Shown here piece after piece: positions 40,621 to 51,395 of a DNA stretch of 64,000 bases. The notes under the pieces are model-generated. The model did not search any database and was not told the origin of the DNA. It saw only the letters and a list, made by a program, of their open reading frames with translations. Source of the DNA: Candida dubliniensis CD36. Its lineage: Eukaryota > Ascomycota > Pichiomycetes > Serinales > Debaryomycetaceae. Every line of letters starts with the position of its first letter. Within the stretch, counting starts at the first letter, position 1. Location of the stretch: NCBI RefSeq assembly GCF_000026945.1, contig NC_012860.1, forward strand, positions 2,666,001 to 2,730,000. Direction: 5' to 3'. The translations under genes and the position numbers were made by a program.

Positions 40621-41092
40621 GTTTTATAGATAATTTGAAGTAAATAATAAGTTATTGATGTGTTCTGTCAACTCGTTACCTAGGTTAACAAAAGTTCCAT
40701 TGGTTAACGATTAATCCATCTGTAGAAGGTATATCTGAGTTGCAAAACATTTGACAACCAAGAAAGTATTGAAGGAAAGGACAAAGTACGCCAATTCATT
40801 ACATTTCCTAATTGGGTTAAATTAATGAATTACTCGAAAACACACAAAACACAAAAAAAAAAAAGTATAAACTGACACGAAAAAAAAAATGAGATTCATT
40901 CTCTATTTTTCAACTAGACGTGTTTTGTAATACATTTCTTTATTGGAAACAAAATGATTTAAACAATTAACCTCATCAGAAGCCAGCAACTTCTGTTCCA
41001 TATTTAATTCATTTGATTTCTCTTCAATTTCTCTATTTTTTTATTATTGAATCCATAACTTTTGGTTTTAGCATTACAAATCAACATCCATA
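40621..41092. other. intergenic region, CDC6 promoter
   Basis: 472 bp, AT-rich, with A runs near 40852 and 40881. I see no perfect ACGCGT MBF site, which might have been expected for a G1/S gene. No gene seen. Confidence 0.5.
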
Positions 41093-42517
41093 ATGAATAC
41101 CACTCCATCAAAAAAAAGAACCATTAGAGATATTTCTAATACTCAATTACCACTTACACCTACTAAAACTCCAACCAAATCTAAGAAAATCAGAATTGAT
41201 GACACTTTTGATGTTGGAAAACCGTCATGTGTGAAAAAACTAGATTTTGGACTTGTTACACCCACCAAGAAGAAACCTTCACCTTCACTATCAACTTCAA
41301 TTTACTCGCAAGCTAAAGCACTATTTCAACGTGGATCCAATTTGGGTCACTCTAATGATTATTTTTTGACTAGTCGAGAGAAAGAGGCTAAATATATCAC
41401 TGATTTTGTTACAAATAGCATCCAACAGAAAGTATCCAATAGTCTATATATTTCTGGTCCTCCTGGTACGGGTAAAACAGCTCAAGTTCAACTAATACTA
41501 CAACCATACCAACAGAAATCAAGAATACGAGTAGTGAAAATTAATTGTATGACATTAAACAACCCAGAACAAATTTATCATGAAATATATTGCAAAATAA
41601 TGAATAAATTATCAATTTCTTTTCATAAACGGAAGACTTTGGATGATTTTATGACATTAATGAATGATAATGAGAATCAACAATTTGATTCTGTGATTGT
41701 ATTACTTGATGAATTAGATTCTTTGATTACAAGTGATCAACAAGTTTTATTTCAATTGTTCAAAATGGCTAGTATGAATAATATTCCTCAGACTAAAATT
41801 AAATTGATATTAATTGGGATATCTAATACTTTGGATTTGAGTAGTAAATTCTTACCAAGATTAGTTAGAAATAATATTCAATTGGACAACCTACAATTTT
41901 TGCCATATAATGCTGATCAAATTAAATCAATTATAATAAACCGATTATCAAATCTTAAACAGGAAATCTTCCATCCGGGTGCAATACAACTTTGTTGCAA
42001 GAAATCAGCATCAATATCAGGTGATTTGAGAAAGGCATTTGATATATGTTACAAGTCAATCGAATTAGTAGAAAGAAGTTGTCAAGGTACAGATGTGATC
42101 AATAAAGTTATGATTCAACATGTGGCCAAAATATGTATGTCAGCTTTTGGCAATAATGAAAATCAATTGACCAATTTGAATTTATTACAAAAGGCAATCT
42201 TGTGTCAATTATTCAATTGTCAGAAGGAGAATATTTCGAAACGTTCAACCAGTACCACCACTCTTACTGTGAATTCATTTTATGATTATTATAAAAAGCA
42301 ATATGAAATGAATGATTTGATTGGACTGCTAAAACATGCCGAATTCATTGAAATATTATATGCATTGGAAAGTAGTAGTTGTATTTTGTTAACCAATTCC
42401 AATAAAAATGGTGGTAATAGTAACAAAAATATTAAATTAAATGTATCCTACGATGATATAGTGAAAAGTGTTGAGAACATTGGAATTTTGAAGAAAATTT
42501 TACAAAAACCAAATTGA
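41093..42517 (+). CDS. CDC6: replication licensing factor Cdc6
   Basis: AAA+ ATPase that works with ORC and Cdt1 to load MCM helicase on origins. 474 residues (S. cerevisiae Cdc6: 513). The N-terminus is basic and rich in CDK-type TP sites followed by Lys (LTPTKTPTKSKK near 20-31, TPTKKK near 58-63), consistent with cell-cycle control by phosphorylation. Walker A GPPGTGKT (122-129), Walker B VIVLLDELDSL (about 201-211), sensor-1 LIGISNTLDLS (about 242-252), sensor-2 region SGDLRKAFD. The C-terminal winged helix spans about 370-470. Orc1 is excluded by the lack of a BAH domain. Confidence 0.92.
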   Translation: MNTTPSKKRTIRDISNTQLPLTPTKTPTKSKKIRIDDTFDVGKPSCVKKLDFGLVTPTKKKPSPSLSTSIYSQAKALFQRGSNLGHSNDYFLTSREKEAKYITDFVTNSIQQKVSNSLYISGPPGTGKTAQVQLILQPYQQKSRIRVVKINCMTLNNPEQIYHEIYCKIMNKLSISFHKRKTLDDFMTLMNDNENQQFDSVIVLLDELDSLITSDQQVLFQLFKMASMNNIPQTKIKLILIGISNTLDLSSKFLPRLVRNNIQLDNLQFLPYNADQIKSIIINRLSNLKQEIFHPGAIQLCCKKSASISGDLRKAFDICYKSIELVERSCQGTDVINKVMIQHVAKICMSAFGNNENQLTNLNLLQKAILCQLFNCQKENISKRSTSTTTLTVNSFYDYYKKQYEMNDLIGLLKHAEFIEILYALESSSCILLTNSNKNGGNSNKNIKLNVSYDDIVKSVENIGILKKILQKPN

Positions 42518-42533
42518 ACGAATTATGATACAA

Positions 42534-42534
<1 letters not shown>

Positions 42535-42565
<31 letters not shown>

Positions 42566-42582
42566 TTTTTTTTTTTTTTTTT
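42535..42582. repeat. (TAGA)n microsatellite joined to a T17 run
   Basis: About 7.75 copies of TAGA (42535-42565) run straight into 17 T (42566-42582), beginning 18 bp after the CDC6 stop. Likely length-variable between strains. Confidence 0.9.
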
Positions 42583-43569
42583 GCCCTTTCATTTGAATAG
42601 AGTGCAACAATAAACGGTGACTTACAAAACCAAGAATATCCGCGGATTGAAAATATTGAACTATCCGGATCTGTATCAATTTGAGTTTGTACCATGGGGA
42701 GATAACGATCCGATCCTTTTATTGACTTTGTATTTGTATTGCTTAAGTATACCCGTGAGTTATTCTGTGTGTGATTAGACAGATTGAAAGACCCTAAAAA
42801 ACTGCCACAAAGAAAAGCAAAGTCTGGCATAGAATGACAATTATTCATTTAGAAATTAAAATGGGATTCGAAGTAAACAATTAGTAATTAGTAACAATTG
42901 CAACAGCTGACTATAATGAATAACACTTAGATGTTATTTTCGACAAGGATATTGAGAAAAAACAGACCACAAAACATCGTGACAGAGGAGAGAGTGTGTA
43001 ATAGACGACATTACGACATTTTACAAAGTATTGAGATAATGGTGATGATGATGAGAGAGACATTTTTTCTTTCTTTCCTTCTTTTTCCCCCTAAAATAAA
43101 CAAATTATTTATCTTGAAATTTTTTTCTTTTGATCACTTTCTCACCACCTTTTTTTTGTTCAAATTAAAAAAAACAACCAAACAAAAAAATATTATTTTC
43201 TTTTTTCCTCCTTTCCTTACCTTTCCTCTCTCCTTTTCCTCCTTCCTGCTTTGTTTTTTTTTTTTTTTTTATATATTTATATTATATTTAATTCATTCAA
43301 TTTAACTAACTCACGTTATTCCAAGAGTTGATTAATCAATTCTAATTTAATTTAATACTTATTTGTATCATTAATTCGCTTACATTCAATGGTAATACTT
43401 TTTTCCACAACATAGAAATTTTTGGGGAAGCAAAAAAAAAAATACACTTGTAAAATTATAAATTCAAAATTTTGACAGCAAACCTACATTAACAATCGAT
43501 TTATACATATATATATTTCCAGAACACCTTCATTTTCAAATCACTGACACAATAATTAAACATCACAAT
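42583..43569. other. intergenic region with pyrimidine-rich SNT1 leader
   Basis: About 990 bp. From about 43060 to 43310 the plus strand is dominated by T and C runs, typical of a yeast promoter/5' leader. No gene seen; the open frames here are by-products of those runs. Confidence 0.55.
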
Positions 43570-46518
43570 ATGTCATCCTCAAACTCATCTGGTGGAGGAG
43601 GACCACCGTCATCACGATATAATAACGACTTTCTAGATTATGGCAAACAACGAAGGAAAAATTTTTATTCGTCAAACTTAACCTCATCAACGTCACCTAC
43701 AACAATATCATCCAACCCAAATTCAAATACACATCTATCATCTAATAGCGTGCCAGGACTATCGCGACGAGATTTCAAAAATAATGGGCCTGGTTCAACA
43801 TCTATACCACATCTGAAAGACTCAAATTCAATACCAATAACATCACGAAATGGCTCTTATTCATCATCTTCACATTATAGTAATTATGGAAACTATCATG
43901 ATTATTACCCAGGAAACGGACGTAATGACACATGGAGAAAATCCAGTGGTGGAGTTGGAGACACCCGTTTAACTGCATCACATTCCTCTAATGCACCAGG
44001 GTCAGGATCATCAACATCGTCGTCTTCATCATCAGCAGCATTATCATCATCTTATCAACAATACAGACCAAATGGAGATTATAGAATAAAAGATCGTTAT
44101 GACTCATACACTGGTCATGAAGGACCTATCAATACTAGTAAATGGAAAATGAGTCGAAGTTCAGTGGGTTCACGATATTCAGCAAAAGATAGAATGCGTG
44201 GCAAACAATCGTCGTTTACTTCTGGAAGTAACAGTATACCTTTAGGGTCGTCCTCATTGGTGAACAGTACTAATTATCGAAGTGTTAGTGGAGGTGATTC
44301 GTATTATGGAAGTGGTAGAAGTAATGGATACAGTTCGTCAATGAACTCATTGTATTCAAACCCAAAAGCTGTGGACAGATATTCATCTTTACTGAAGAAT
44401 GGTGGTTATTCAAAGCCAAGAGACTATAAATATAGATACGTGAATAAAGATTACAACCGAAGCACTTTGATTACTCCTGTGGATAAGGACTTGAAGAAAG
44501 AATACGAAGATAGGGATTCACCTGCACCAAGAGATGAAGACGATGAGGAGGCTGAAGGAGATGAAGAGGAAGAGGAAGAGGAAGAAGAGGATGATGATAG
44601 TAAACTAGATCATGATGATATTATACAAACTGCTGAAACAAAGAAGGAAACAACTGAGAACAAATTGGAGTCAGATAAGTCCGATGAAACCAAGGCTGTA
44701 TTGGAAAATGGATTGGAGTCAAAAGACATGAAGACAGAAACTGAACATGAACATGAACCTGAACCTGAGACGAAGGCAGAGATAAAGCCCGAATCAAAAC
44801 CAATAGATCAGAGAATTGAGCCAGTTGAAAATCCTACTTTAGAGGTGACAGTTGGATATAAACCCACACCAGAAATGATTAAGAAAGCAACATTAGAAGC
44901 TGCAACACACCTTTGCAAGTATCCGTTAACAAAGATAGAATCAGAATTTGAAGAGTTGAAGAAAAAGTTCTCACAAGAAACTAAACATAATGAAAGTGGT
45001 GCCAACTATTTGAAGTATTCCCTTGCTCGACCGATTGCTGATTTTCATGATTTTCCCTTTTTTTCAAACAATTATAGAAGTTTTGTTGAATCAAAAGACA
45101 CTCTAATTGAATATTTTCAAAAGAAGCACAATGCAATCAATACAAAGAGAAATCGTTTGTGGAATGAATACAAAAAGGGATTGCAATTATGGGAGACTGA
45201 ACAATTAAAAATGGACCAACAACTACGTGTTTTGCATCCACCGAACGATGAAATGAGACGAGAGATAGATTCGAGTGATAACCGGAAACAATATCAACAG
45301 CAACAACAACAGCAACAGCAACAACAACAACAGCAACAGCAACAGCAACAATTTAATGATTCAAATTCGGGAGGCAATATTCATTTTTCTTCTCGTCGTA
45401 ATAGAAGACATGGTGATTTGGTAACTACTGAAGCAGAATTTCAGGAGATTTTATTATCATTGGGTCAAGAGGATGATGAGAACCCATTAGTTAAAGCAGA
45501 AAGAGTTGCTGCTAAGATTCCTGATATGATCTTGGATCCTGTTAAACGTGATAAAATATTGTTTATGGATTCAAACAATATTGTAAGAGACAAAAATGAA
45601 TGGGCACAACGAGTAAAACATGACTTTATGAATAATTTTTCCGAAAGAGAACATGAATTGTTTTGCGAAGGGTTTTGCTTGCATCCTAAACGTTTTGGTG
45701 CTATTGCCAGGCACATGGGTGGTTTGAGAAGTGCTTCTGAATGTGTGGTTCATTATTATATGACGAAGAAAAAAGTTAATTACAAGGAATTATTGATCAA
45801 GTCGAGGAAGAAATCAAAACCACGGAGAAAACAGAAAGCCGCCAAGAAAGAAGTTGTCGTTCCAGTAAACACCAATGTCGAACCTGGCGAGACTGAAATA
45901 GAATTGCCTCCATCTAGTATTATTCCGGTAGAACAGTTAGTTACAGAAGAGTTATACACGGAAACAGGTCGTAGAAAGCGTGCAGCGGCTCCTGTTTTTG
46001 ATGGTAAAGAAAAGGAAAAAGAGAAAGAGAAAAAGAAACAAAGAAAGGATGGGGCAAGTGTGGTTGTTGTTAATGAACCAGCATCCGTTCATACTGTTAT
46101 TGCCGATACTACTATCACTACACCAACCACGGCAACTGTTATGACTACACCTAATCCTACATATGTGAATACTATTAATAATGTTAATGATTCGAATCCA
46201 GTTGCTATGAATATTCCTATTGCTGGTAGTGCTATAAATACTACTGAAGTTCCAGTACAACCTACAATTATTGAAGAAAACAAAGATAACAAACGTAAGG
46301 TGATTTCAAGCTATTGGAGTATCACTGAAGCTAATGCATTCCCAAAATTATTAGAAGAATTTGGGATGAATTGGGGATTGATCTCTGACAAGTTGGCAAC
46401 AAAATCAACCACCATGGTTCGTAATTATTTTCAACGTAATGCAGAAAAAAATGGTTGGGATGCTATAGTTGCCAATCAGAAAAGTTCGAAAATGTCAATC
46501 ATGAGTTTGTTGAATTAG
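43570..46518 (+). CDS. SNT1: SANT-domain subunit of a Set3-type histone deacetylase complex
   Basis: 982 residues. The N-terminal 300 are Ser/Gly/Tyr/Asn-rich and disordered, followed by an acidic Glu/Asp block (about 318-342). A helical region (about 430-560) includes FSNNYRSFVESKDTLIEYFQ. A polyQ tract of about 19 Gln lies near 578-596. SANT domain 1 (about 685-737) contains FSEREHELFCEGF and GLRSASECVVHYY; SANT domain 2 (about 912-965) contains SYWSITEANAFPKLLEEFG. Two SANT domains with this spacing match Snt1/NCoR-SMRT proteins, scaffolds of the Set3C deacetylase complex. In C. albicans Set3C is reported to influence the yeast-hypha switch. Confidence 0.85.
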   Translation: MSSSNSSGGGGPPSSRYNNDFLDYGKQRRKNFYSSNLTSSTSPTTISSNPNSNTHLSSNSVPGLSRRDFKNNGPGSTSIPHLKDSNSIPITSRNGSYSSSSHYSNYGNYHDYYPGNGRNDTWRKSSGGVGDTRLTASHSSNAPGSGSSTSSSSSSAALSSSYQQYRPNGDYRIKDRYDSYTGHEGPINTSKWKMSRSSVGSRYSAKDRMRGKQSSFTSGSNSIPLGSSSLVNSTNYRSVSGGDSYYGSGRSNGYSSSMNSLYSNPKAVDRYSSLLKNGGYSKPRDYKYRYVNKDYNRSTLITPVDKDLKKEYEDRDSPAPRDEDDEEAEGDEEEEEEEEEDDDSKLDHDDIIQTAETKKETTENKLESDKSDETKAVLENGLESKDMKTETEHEHEPEPETKAEIKPESKPIDQRIEPVENPTLEVTVGYKPTPEMIKKATLEAATHLCKYPLTKIESEFEELKKKFSQETKHNESGANYLKYSLARPIADFHDFPFFSNNYRSFVESKDTLIEYFQKKHNAINTKRNRLWNEYKKGLQLWETEQLKMDQQLRVLHPPNDEMRREIDSSDNRKQYQQQQQQQQQQQQQQQQQQQFNDSNSGGNIHFSSRRNRRHGDLVTTEAEFQEILLSLGQEDDENPLVKAERVAAKIPDMILDPVKRDKILFMDSNNIVRDKNEWAQRVKHDFMNNFSEREHELFCEGFCLHPKRFGAIARHMGGLRSASECVVHYYMTKKKVNYKELLIKSRKKSKPRRKQKAAKKEVVVPVNTNVEPGETEIELPPSSIIPVEQLVTEELYTETGRRKRAAAPVFDGKEKEKEKEKKKQRKDGASVVVVNEPASVHTVIADTTITTPTTATVMTTPNPTYVNTINNVNDSNPVAMNIPIAGSAINTTEVPVQPTIIEENKDNKRKVISSYWSITEANAFPKLLEEFGMNWGLISDKLATKSTTMVRNYFQRNAEKNGWDAIVANQKSSKMSIMSLLN

Positions 46519-46641
46519 TACATATGTTTATATAATATAGCAGTAGTAAATAACGATTATAATATGTTAGTGAAAGTTCTAATATTTTATATATAAAACA
46601 TCCATGTGTACCAAATAATGGTTATCTACACTCTTATGTGT

Positions 46642-47991
46642 CTACAACTTTGAGTCTAAATATTTCAACACTGCCTCCAATTCACCTTTTTCAAATTTAG
46701 TTATTTTACCTTGAAATGACGAACCTTTACCACCTCCTTTTAAGTTAGATAATTTCAGTTTCAATTCAACTTGTAATTCTTCTGCTTTGGGACCTGATAT
46801 TTTAATAGTTCCACCATTAGGTGCAGCACCACTTAATAAAACAAGGGTTTGATTGTTTGATATATCAACATCACCAGTTTTATCTTCATTAATCAAGGTC
46901 GTTAATTCTTTTTGAACCGATGTTAAATATTCTGGAAGATCAGCTCGATATACATAAGCTAATTTATTATTGTGGTCATTTTTAAACTTTTGGAAAATTT
47001 TATTAGCTTCAATTGATGCTAATTCTTTTAATAAATTATTCAATGTAGAATTTGCCTTTTTATAGTTTAAACTTAATAACTCAACTTTTTCTTCTACGAC
47101 TTCAATAGCACAAGATAATTGATTAGTCGAAACATTTCTTAAAATTTCATGTTCTTTACGTAAATAATTGGCAACTCGACCACCACAAGTGAAATATAAT
47201 CGAGAATGGCCACCTCTAATAGGAGATTGATGTAATAATACAATTGATTGGATTTGTGCTGTTGATGTTAAATGAGTTCCACAACATGGATTAGCATCTA
47301 ATTCACCAATTTTCACAATTCTAATGATCCCCTTAGATAAATCATAATCATCAGGTAAATGAGAAACATCAATTTCATGTCCATGTTGATCAGGAGTAAC
47401 AACTGTAATGGGGATAGCTTCAACAATCAATTGATTAACTTTATTTTGAACTTCTATAATCAATTCTTGAGTTATTTTTGTGGGTAATTCAATATAATTT
47501 ATATCTTCACCCATTGACCAACTTAAAGTTTCTAATTCATAAGTATCAAATACTGCTGATAATAAATGTTGACCAGTGTGTTGTTGCATAATATCTATTC
47601 TTCTATTCCAATCAATATTTAATGATACTTGAGTCCCCGGTTCAATTAGTTCATTAACTAAATGAACTGCTTTTAATTTATCTCGTAATACTGATTTGAC
47701 TTCAATGATCTTATTATCGGGTAATATTGTGATAGTTCCCTTATCATATGGTTGACCACCACCTTCAGGAAACAAAATTGTATCTTCTAATTCTACCCCG
47801 AATTCTTTACAAGGAGGGGAATCTTTCTTTTTCTTGTTGTTGTTTTTGTTTTGTTTGTCCTTGGCTGTTGGTGGAGGAATGAATTCATAACTTGAAACAA
47901 CTTTGGTTTTGAAAGTTTTCAAAAATGAATTCTTTTGACATGCTAATGCACCTACAATTGCTGTGGTTGTTCCTGTTGTAGTTACTGTCAT
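46642..47991 (-). CDS. AlaX-type alanyl-tRNA editing hydrolase
   Basis: 449 residues, ATG at 47991; resembles S. cerevisiae YNL040W. The alanyl/threonyl-tRNA synthetase second-additional domain is present without a synthetase core. Zinc ligands: HTGQH in QQHTGQHLLSAVFD (about 135-140) and CX3H in ANPCCGTHL (about 234-242). LFPEGGGQPYDKGTI (near 73-88) and GHSRLYFTCGGR are also typical. The C-terminus (about 385-449) resembles the alanine-specific C-Ala region (KLSNLKGGGKGSSFQGKI). Known role: freestanding clearance of Ser/Gly from mischarged tRNA-Ala. It is tail-to-tail with SNT1 (123 bp). Confidence 0.86.
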   Translation of the reverse strand: MTVTTTGTTTAIVGALACQKNSFLKTFKTKVVSSYEFIPPPTAKDKQNKNNNKKKKDSPPCKEFGVELEDTILFPEGGGQPYDKGTITILPDNKIIEVKSVLRDKLKAVHLVNELIEPGTQVSLNIDWNRRIDIMQQHTGQHLLSAVFDTYELETLSWSMGEDINYIELPTKITQELIIEVQNKVNQLIVEAIPITVVTPDQHGHEIDVSHLPDDYDLSKGIIRIVKIGELDANPCCGTHLTSTAQIQSIVLLHQSPIRGGHSRLYFTCGGRVANYLRKEHEILRNVSTNQLSCAIEVVEEKVELLSLNYKKANSTLNNLLKELASIEANKIFQKFKNDHNNKLAYVYRADLPEYLTSVQKELTTLINEDKTGDVDISNNQTLVLLSGAAPNGGTIKISGPKAEELQVELKLKLSNLKGGGKGSSFQGKITKFEKGELEAVLKYLDSKL

Positions 47992-48231
47992 GTTATTGTC
48001 TGGTTATTTCTGTTAAAGTGGCAATAATACTAGTGATAAGAGAAAAGAAAAATTAGCTTACAAATCGACGAAACCCTGTTGGTGCGAAATATGTGAGAAA
48101 ATCGCAGCAAGTTTCATTTTCTAATACTGTTGAATATTTATTAGGATATAATTTCCAAAAGACACACATATATATAAAACTAAACTTAAAAGCAATAAAT
48201 AACCAAGGTAAATGAAAAAACTTCATCACAT

Positions 48232-50049
48232 TTATTTTTTACTAAGAGTGAATCCCAAAATAACAGATGCTCCTAAAACAGCAAGAGCACTAGGAATTAA
48301 AATTTCATTAGGTATACCGAAAAGCAAACTATTATCAGCATTAACATGACGATTTTTACCAGATTTGTGAATGAGTTTAATATTTTCAATTGGTGCTGGT
48401 TCATGAGGATTATGGAGATATAAATCAGCTTTGTCATTTTGTAAATTCAAATTGATTCTTATACATTCAGCTAAATCACTATCAGAAGTGATTGATACCA
48501 CATCTCCTTCATCATCAACATAGCTTATGGCATAAGTTTCTTGTGTTGATGAATTTTCGTCTGGTTTAGGGACATTCAAAAAAGCAAAATCTTTTTCATG
48601 TAATTTTTCATTCATCAATTCTCTTAATTTGATAATCCCATCACTGGCTTTCAAAGTTATACGATGAACCCTTCCTTCGATTCCTGGAGATTTAAACTTG
48701 AAAATAAATGGTATTTCATCAACTGTCATTGAAGACGTCATCTTGAATGAAGAAGCCTTAAGAGGGGAAGAGTTGACGTATGATACTGAATCAGATGGCT
48801 TAATGTCAACATTAAAAGAATGAAATTCAGAAGGAGTGATATCAGGAGCAGTAGCACTACCATGGCTTGTTTCCATTAATGAATCAGAATGTGCTGATTC
48901 TGTATCACCATCAGTATTGTCCAAAGAAGTCCAGAACTTGTTCCAGGCTGGACCTTCATTAGTAGATTCCACTGCAGTTGATCCATTGCTTGTATCACTA
49001 GTTTCAAGTTGTTTAATTTGGTTCAAGGTAATGTGTGTCAATTTCAAAACTTCAACAACGCCAATGATATCTCCTTCGTTGGCAACTACAGGTAAATTCA
49101 AATAATGACCATCAAACATTTTCCGCAAGGCATCTTGAACTGGTAAACCAATTGGTGCAACATCGGGTTGTGGAGTCATGACTCTGACAACAGAACATTT
49201 TTTAGGATCCAAACCAGCAGCAATGACTCTTAAAACAACATCTTTAGATGTGAAAATCCCTGCTACTTGTTCATTTGTATCCTTAACCAAAACAGCCGTG
49301 GTTCTATTTTCTTTCATTAACATGGTGGCTTCATGTACCGATGCTTTGACATTTACATATGTGGGTACAGTGTTGGCATCTAATGCATCTTCCAATGTTG
49401 GTCCGTTCATTTTGTTTTTCAAAGTTTCGAAATATTGGTAAACATGATGAGGCTGTTCATTAACACCAATTTCATTATGAACTGAATCTAATGCTTCGTG
49501 TAATTTTTTGGATGAACTATGCATTCTTTCCAATTTCTCCATTTGTTGAGCATATGATTTTGTGATATCAAGAACACCAACAATTTGCAGTTTTTCATCC
49601 AACACTGGTAAATGACGGAACCCCTTTTCCACCATCAAATTTAAGGCATCACCAGCTGGATCAGTGGCATTGGCACAAATAGGATTCTTGGTCATTATTG
49701 TGTCTATAGTCACTTGTGTGGCATTAAGACCAGATCCAACAATTCTAAAGGCAACATCTTTAGCGGTGAAAATACCCAATAATTCACCTATTTCATTAAC
49801 AACCAAAACACAGTTTTCTCTTCTTGCTGTCATTAATTGGGCGACTTCATAAACAGTGGCTGTTGGTTTACAAATAATTGGTTCACCAGGTTTTAACCAT
49901 AAAACTGTTCCTGGGGCACCTCTACTTCTTCTTGTGCTAGTAGAAGTGCTTGCCTTTTTCTTTCTCAAATCATTTTCAATACGTTTTCTAATTGCATCGT
50001 CCCTTCTTGATTGTCTTTGTCTTGAATCCAAACTAGTTGGTGGAGCCAT
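48232..50049 (-). CDS. CBS-domain and PB1-domain tail-anchored protein (Mug70-like)
   Basis: 605 residues from the first ATG of the frame (50049). Four CBS motifs form two pairs (about 55-180 and 215-345): for example NCVLVVNEIGELLGIFTAKD and TTAVLVKDTNEQVAGIFTSK. A PB1 domain follows (about 455-545; FKFKSPGIEGRVHRITLK). The C-terminus is a single hydrophobic segment, LIPSALAVLGASVILGFTL, with a basic KK end, suggesting a tail anchor. Layout matches S. pombe Mug70. CBS pairs bind adenine nucleotides; the specific role is unknown. The frame is open 57 further codons upstream to 50220 with protein-like sequence but no ATG (see findings). Confidence 0.82.
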   Translation of the reverse strand: MAPPTSLDSRQRQSRRDDAIRKRIENDLRKKKASTSTSTRRSRGAPGTVLWLKPGEPIICKPTATVYEVAQLMTARRENCVLVVNEIGELLGIFTAKDVAFRIVGSGLNATQVTIDTIMTKNPICANATDPAGDALNLMVEKGFRHLPVLDEKLQIVGVLDITKSYAQQMEKLERMHSSSKKLHEALDSVHNEIGVNEQPHHVYQYFETLKNKMNGPTLEDALDANTVPTYVNVKASVHEATMLMKENRTTAVLVKDTNEQVAGIFTSKDVVLRVIAAGLDPKKCSVVRVMTPQPDVAPIGLPVQDALRKMFDGHYLNLPVVANEGDIIGVVEVLKLTHITLNQIKQLETSDTSNGSTAVESTNEGPAWNKFWTSLDNTDGDTESAHSDSLMETSHGSATAPDITPSEFHSFNVDIKPSDSVSYVNSSPLKASSFKMTSSMTVDEIPFIFKFKSPGIEGRVHRITLKASDGIIKLRELMNEKLHEKDFAFLNVPKPDENSSTQETYAISYVDDEGDVVSITSDSDLAECIRINLNLQNDKADLYLHNPHEPAPIENIKLIHKSGKNRHVNADNSLLFGIPNEILIPSALAVLGASVILGFTLSKK

Positions 50050-51395
50050 TGTTATTGATGTATCAGGAGTGGTAATAGGGGTGTTATCAATATGCGATTG
50101 ATTAGATGTGTTGCTTTCTATTGTTTCTTCTGTAGAAGGAAGCGTTTTAATCAGAAGAAAACGTTTCAAAGTAGAAAATCTCTTCCTTTTGGAAGGTGAA
50201 TTTGGTTGTAAAGAAGTCAACTTGGAAAAAAAAAATTATAATAAAATTAGATTGGAGATTTTTTTAGTGTGTTTTGACAAGAAATCGTAAAGCGAAGTAA
50301 AAAATTGTAAACAAATCAATTTTAGGTCGTGTATATCCAAATGAAAGGGAAATCAACTTCAGTAAAATATAAAAAGTTATCAATTATCAAAACAGTTTAC
50401 AGAGTTGAAAGAATATTCATGATTATTTATAATAGAAAGTTAGAAACCAATACTCTGTAAACAATAATCTTGAAACAAGTAATACCGAAACAGTGTTTTT
50501 TACAAAGAAATGGGGCCATATTTTCATAATAATAATAATAATAATAGTAATAATACATCTGGATGCAAGATTCGTGTTTTCTGGAGTCAATCTCTGCCTC
50601 TAGTTCATTGATGATATATGCATGCATTGCATTATGTAATAAATATACAATTGTGCAGGTCAGATCATCCGTTGCTTAGCTAATCAAACCAATAATTTTC
50701 TTTCGCTAAATGGGGACTAAAATAAAATAAACAAGGCTAACTAATAGGCAATTGGTCACATGAATGCAAGTAATGGACTGATTAATATTAAATATTTGCA
50801 AGTAAACAATAATGTGAACACAGAACGAACTGACTAAAAAACTTGAACCTCCCAAAAGAGCACTCTGATAGATGTTTACAAATCAGCTATAATTTACTTT
50901 TGGGGGTATTTGGGTTCCCATTTCCCATTTATTATTTCGCTTATTGTTAGTATAGGTATAATGACAAATTCTCTAACAAGGACAATATTGTATTCTTTCA
51001 TTTTCGTTCTTTGTGGGGAGACTTTTTTTTTTCATGTTTTTCTTGTTCTCATAATCCGCAATACTCATTACTATTATTATTTTTAGCAACAAATTCTTTA
51101 TTGTTAATAATTGCTTACATTCGGGGAAATTAAATAGCCACATAACGGAATCCGCGGTATTATATAGGCTATTTGGTGAAAATGAAAAACAGCTTCTAAC
51201 TGTGCATTGAGATTGGTTTTTGAGGGAGGTAATGGTTTGGTTTGGATGTAATTTAGTTCTGATTTTGGCGCGTTAGACGAGTATCAGGAAGCAGGAAACA
51301 GTTGAGAAACAACGAAGAGAGAAAAAAAAAAAAAAAAAAACTAACTGGCCCTTCAGACAAATCTTGATGCTTTGGTTCATCAAACACCATACACA
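50050..51395. other. 1.3-kb intergenic region upstream of the CBS/PB1 gene and VPH2
   Basis: Between divergent starts. It includes the ATG-less open extension of the CBS/PB1 frame (to 50220), an (AAT)n stretch near 50526-50556, and an A19 run at 51322-51340 before VPH2. No gene recognised. Confidence 0.5.

Noticed and set aside
42432..42848. 138-codon minus-strand frame over the CDC6 end and TAGA repeat
   Set aside because: Contains the microsatellite translated as Ile-Tyr-Leu-Ser repeats and overlaps CDC6 antisense.
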